Positions 62,193 through 64,000 of a stretch of DNA of 64,000 nt are shown piece by piece (position 1 is the stretch's first letter; every line of letters begins with the position of its first letter). Origin of the DNA: Streptomyces sp. HD (GTDB taxonomy: Bacteria > Actinomycetota > Actinomycetes > Streptomycetales > Streptomycetaceae); assembly GCF_028369295.1 (NCBI RefSeq), contig NZ_JAQMYP010000002.1, positions 248,001 through 312,000 on the forward strand, written 5' to 3'. The notes beneath the pieces are model-generated. The model did no database searches. It was not told the origin of the DNA and saw only the letters and a list, made by a program, of their open reading frames with translations. Made by a program: the position numbers and the translations under genes.

Positions 62193-63466
62193 CCACCCCG
62201 CAGACCTCAGCGGTCGACGTCAACCAGCCCACGCTGCAGCCCGCGGCGCCGACCGGCCGCCGCCTGTCCTGGCAGATCCTGCTGCTGGTCATCGCCGGCG
62301 CGCTGGCGCTCACCTCGATCGTCCGCATCATCACCGACGCCGACGGCATCACCAACGTCAGCCAGATGTCCACCGCCCTCCAGCTCGCCGTGCCGATCGG
62401 CCTCGCCGGTCTCGGCGGTCTGTGGGCCGAGCGGGCGGGCGTCGTCAACATCGGCCTCGAAGGCATGATGATCCTCGGCACCTGGTTCGGTGCCTGGGCC
62501 GGCTTCCAGTGGGGCCCGTGGACCGGCGTCGTCGTCGGCATCCTCGGCGGCTGCGTCGGCGGCATCCTGCACGCCATCGCCACCATCACCTTCCGGGTCA
62601 ACCACATCGTCTCCGGTGTGGCGATCAACATCCTCGCCCTCGGCATCACCCGCTACCTCGCGCCCCTCGCCTTCGAGGGCCACGCGGGCGGCTCCGCCAA
62701 GCAGTCCCCGGCGGTCGACACCCTCGGCCACTTCACCGTGCCGGGCCTGTCCGACGGGCTGCGCGACCTCAACAACAACGGCTGGTTCTTCATCTCGGAC
62801 GTCGCCGGTCTGCTCGGCGGCCTGGTCACCAACGTCTCCTGGCTCACCCTGATCGCCGTGGCGCTGATCCCGGCGACCTGGTGGATCCTGTGGCGCACCG
62901 CCTTCGGTCTGCGGCTGCGCTCCTGCGGTGAGAACCCGGTGGCGGCCGAGTCCCTCGGCGTCAACGTCTACAAGTACAAGTACATCGCCGTGATCATCTC
63001 CGGCGGCCTGGCCGGTCTCGGCGGCGTCTTCCTCTCCATCGTGGCCAACCCCTTCTATCTGGAGGGCCAGGTCAGCGGCCGCGGTTACATCGGCCTCGCG
63101 GCGATGATCTTCGGCAACTGGATGCCGGGCGGCCTCGCCCTCGGCGCCGGTCTGTTCGGCTACACCGACAGCCTCAACCTGCGCGGCGGCTCGCAGAACG
63201 TCCACGCCCTGCTGCTGCTCGGCGCCCTGCTGCTGATCATCGCCGCCATCTGGCTGGTGGTCAGCAAGAAGTACGCCTCCTCGACGATCACCGCGGTCGT
63301 CGGTGCCCTGGTGTACGCCTGGTGGGCGACCACGAACGAGGTCCCGAACCAGGTCGTCTCCGCCACGCCGTACGTCGTCACCCTGGTCGTCCTCACGTTG
63401 TCCGCGCAACGCCTGCGGATGCCCAAGGCGGACGGCCTGCCGTACAAGAAGGGCCAGGGCAAGTGA
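62189..63466 (+). CDS. Nucleoside ABC transporter permease (second)
   Basis: 425 residues, BPD_transp_2 family. AERAGVVNIGLEGMMILGTW, VNHIVSGVAINILALGITRY and FGLRLRSCGENPVAAESLGV are characteristic of the second permease in BMP-type systems. It has about 70 more residues than many homologues because of extra helices near the C-terminus (LLLLGALLLIIAAIWLVVSK onward). Coupled to the first permease and to cdd by 4-base overlaps. Confidence 0.94.
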   Translation: MTTPQTSAVDVNQPTLQPAAPTGRRLSWQILLLVIAGALALTSIVRIITDADGITNVSQMSTALQLAVPIGLAGLGGLWAERAGVVNIGLEGMMILGTWFGAWAGFQWGPWTGVVVGILGGCVGGILHAIATITFRVNHIVSGVAINILALGITRYLAPLAFEGHAGGSAKQSPAVDTLGHFTVPGLSDGLRDLNNNGWFFISDVAGLLGGLVTNVSWLTLIAVALIPATWWILWRTAFGLRLRSCGENPVAAESLGVNVYKYKYIAVIISGGLAGLGGVFLSIVANPFYLEGQVSGRGYIGLAAMIFGNWMPGGLALGAGLFGYTDSLNLRGGSQNVHALLLLGALLLIIAAIWLVVSKKYASSTITAVVGALVYAWWATTNEVPNQVVSATPYVVTLVVLTLSAQRLRMPKADGLPYKKGQGK

Positions 63467-63870
63467 CCTCGGCCGCTTCCCACGACATCGACTGGGACAA
63501 GCTGCGCGCGGCGGCGCTGGACGCCATGTCCCGCGCCTACGCCCCGTACTCCGGCTACCCGGTCGGCGTCGCGGCCCTGGTCGACGACGGCCGCACGATC
63601 ACCGGGTGCAACGTCGAGAACGCGTCGTACGGCCTCGCCCTGTGCGCCGAGTGCGGACTGGTCTCGGAGCTGCACAACACGGGGGGCGGCCGACTGACGC
63701 ACTTCACGTGCGTGGACGGCAAGGGCGACGTCCTGGTGCCGTGCGGTCGCTGCCGCCAGCTGCTCTTCGAGTTCGGCGGTCCGGAGCTCCTGCTGGAGAC
63801 CCCGGCGGGCATCCTGCCGCTGTCGGAGATGCTGCCGCAGGCCTTCGGGCCGGGTCATCTCCGCAAGTAA
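63463..63870 (+). CDS. cdd: Cytidine deaminase
   Basis: 135 residues, GTG start overlapping the permease stop by four bases. The small tetrameric type: CNVENASYGLALCAECG contains the Zn-binding Cys and the catalytic Glu (CAE), and PCGRCRQ the other two Zn-binding Cys. It deaminates cytidine and deoxycytidine to uridine and deoxyuridine. Coupling to the importer ties uptake directly to salvage. A hairpin separates it from deoA. Confidence 0.97.
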   Translation: MTSAASHDIDWDKLRAAALDAMSRAYAPYSGYPVGVAALVDDGRTITGCNVENASYGLALCAECGLVSELHNTGGGRLTHFTCVDGKGDVLVPCGRCRQLLFEFGGPELLLETPAGILPLSEMLPQAFGPGHLRK

Positions 63871-63879
63871 CTCCCTTGT

Positions 63880-63920
63880 GGCCCCTCCGAGTTGATCCCG
63901 GCGATCGGCTCGGAGGGGCC
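63880..63920 (+). terminator. Hairpin terminator between cdd and deoA
   Basis: Perfect 12-bp arms GGCCCCTCCGAG (63880-63891) and CTCGGAGGGGCC (63909-63920) with a 17-base loop, ten bases after the cdd stop and 32 bases before the deoA start. It may cut expression of deoA relative to cdd. Confidence 0.75.
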
Positions 63921-63952
63921 GTACCACTTCTGGAACCTTCGGAAGGAAACCC

Positions 63953-64000
63953 ATGGCCATGGACGCCATCTCCGTCATCCGCACGAAGCGGGACCGCGGT
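63953..64000 (+). CDS. deoA: Thymidine phosphorylase (N-terminal 16 codons, cut by window end)
   Basis: MAMDAISVIRTKRDRG matches the start of thymidine phosphorylases (MDAISVIRTKRDRG). Ribosome site GGAAGGAAA just upstream; ATG 63959 is an alternative. The enzyme converts thymidine plus phosphate to thymine and deoxyribose-1-phosphate. It follows cdd, as in many actinomycete salvage operons. Confidence 0.8.
   Translation, partial: MAMDAISVIRTKRDRG

Overview
This window is chromosomal DNA from a high-GC actinomycete, almost certainly Streptomyces. The evidence is strong G/C bias at third codon positions, frequent GTG and TTG starts, perfect GC-rich hairpin terminators without U-tracts, many lipoproteins, paired ECF sigma factors, a WhiJ-type triad, and a gene order that I recall (unchecked) as resembling the S. 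coelicolor core region around SCO4840-SCO4890. I see no insertion sequence, prophage, CRISPR array, rRNA or tRNA. The window starts inside a peptide-type solute-binding protein and ends 16 codons into a thymidine phosphorylase gene.

Region 1 (1-12.3 kb) is mixed. It holds the 3' end of an ABC solute-binding protein, an RsbW-like ATPase, a sensor kinase/response regulator pair divergent from an MMPL exporter, a TetR regulator, a secreted serine protease, a DCC-family redox gene with a membrane partner, a VOC protein and a DUF4132 gene pair. Region 2 (12.3-17.5 kb) carries a secreted jelly-roll-like protein, the sdhCDAB operon (complex II) with a perfect terminator, and uraD. Region 3 (17.5-27.1 kb) is mainly cell-envelope genes: a GH20 hexosaminidase, an N-acetylmuramoyl-alanine amidase fused to FG-GAP repeats, a septum-formation lipoprotein and several unknowns, including a dispersed paralogue pair.

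Region 4 (27.1-39.8 kb) has two consecutive ECF sigma/membrane anti-sigma pairs, an L,D-transpeptidase, a methylmalonyl-CoA mutase-type large subunit, a LysE exporter, a FAD monooxygenase divergent from its likely TetR repressor, a ricin-type lectin and two tandem AraC regulators. Region 5 (39.9-51.2 kb) is the most striking: a nonulosonic-acid polymer locus. It contains two GT2 glycosyltransferase/polysialyltransferase pairs in mirror orientation around an acyltransferase, a DUF6716 putative glycosyltransferase, a CMP-nonulosonate synthetase fused to a KdsC-like phosphatase, a NeuB synthase lacking the usual C-terminal SAF domain, and a GT52-like protein. With no NeuC epimerase present, this fits Kdn-type (teichulosonic acid) wall polymer synthesis better than N-acetylneuraminate.

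Region 6 (51.2-56.4 kb) holds two small envelope genes, one with an intact frame but no visible start codon, then a methyltransferase, a WhiJ-like triad (DUF397, XRE/DUF5753, ATPase) and an M20 amidohydrolase. Region 7 (56.4-64 kb) is a nucleoside uptake and salvage module: two tandem BMP lipoproteins with the same upstream box, a double-ATPase subunit that appears to start at ATC, two permeases, cytidine deaminase and thymidine phosphorylase. Tiny overlaps in the ATPase-permease-permease-cdd run indicate translational coupling. The lipoproteins would capture nucleosides, the transporter import them, and cdd and deoA catabolise them.
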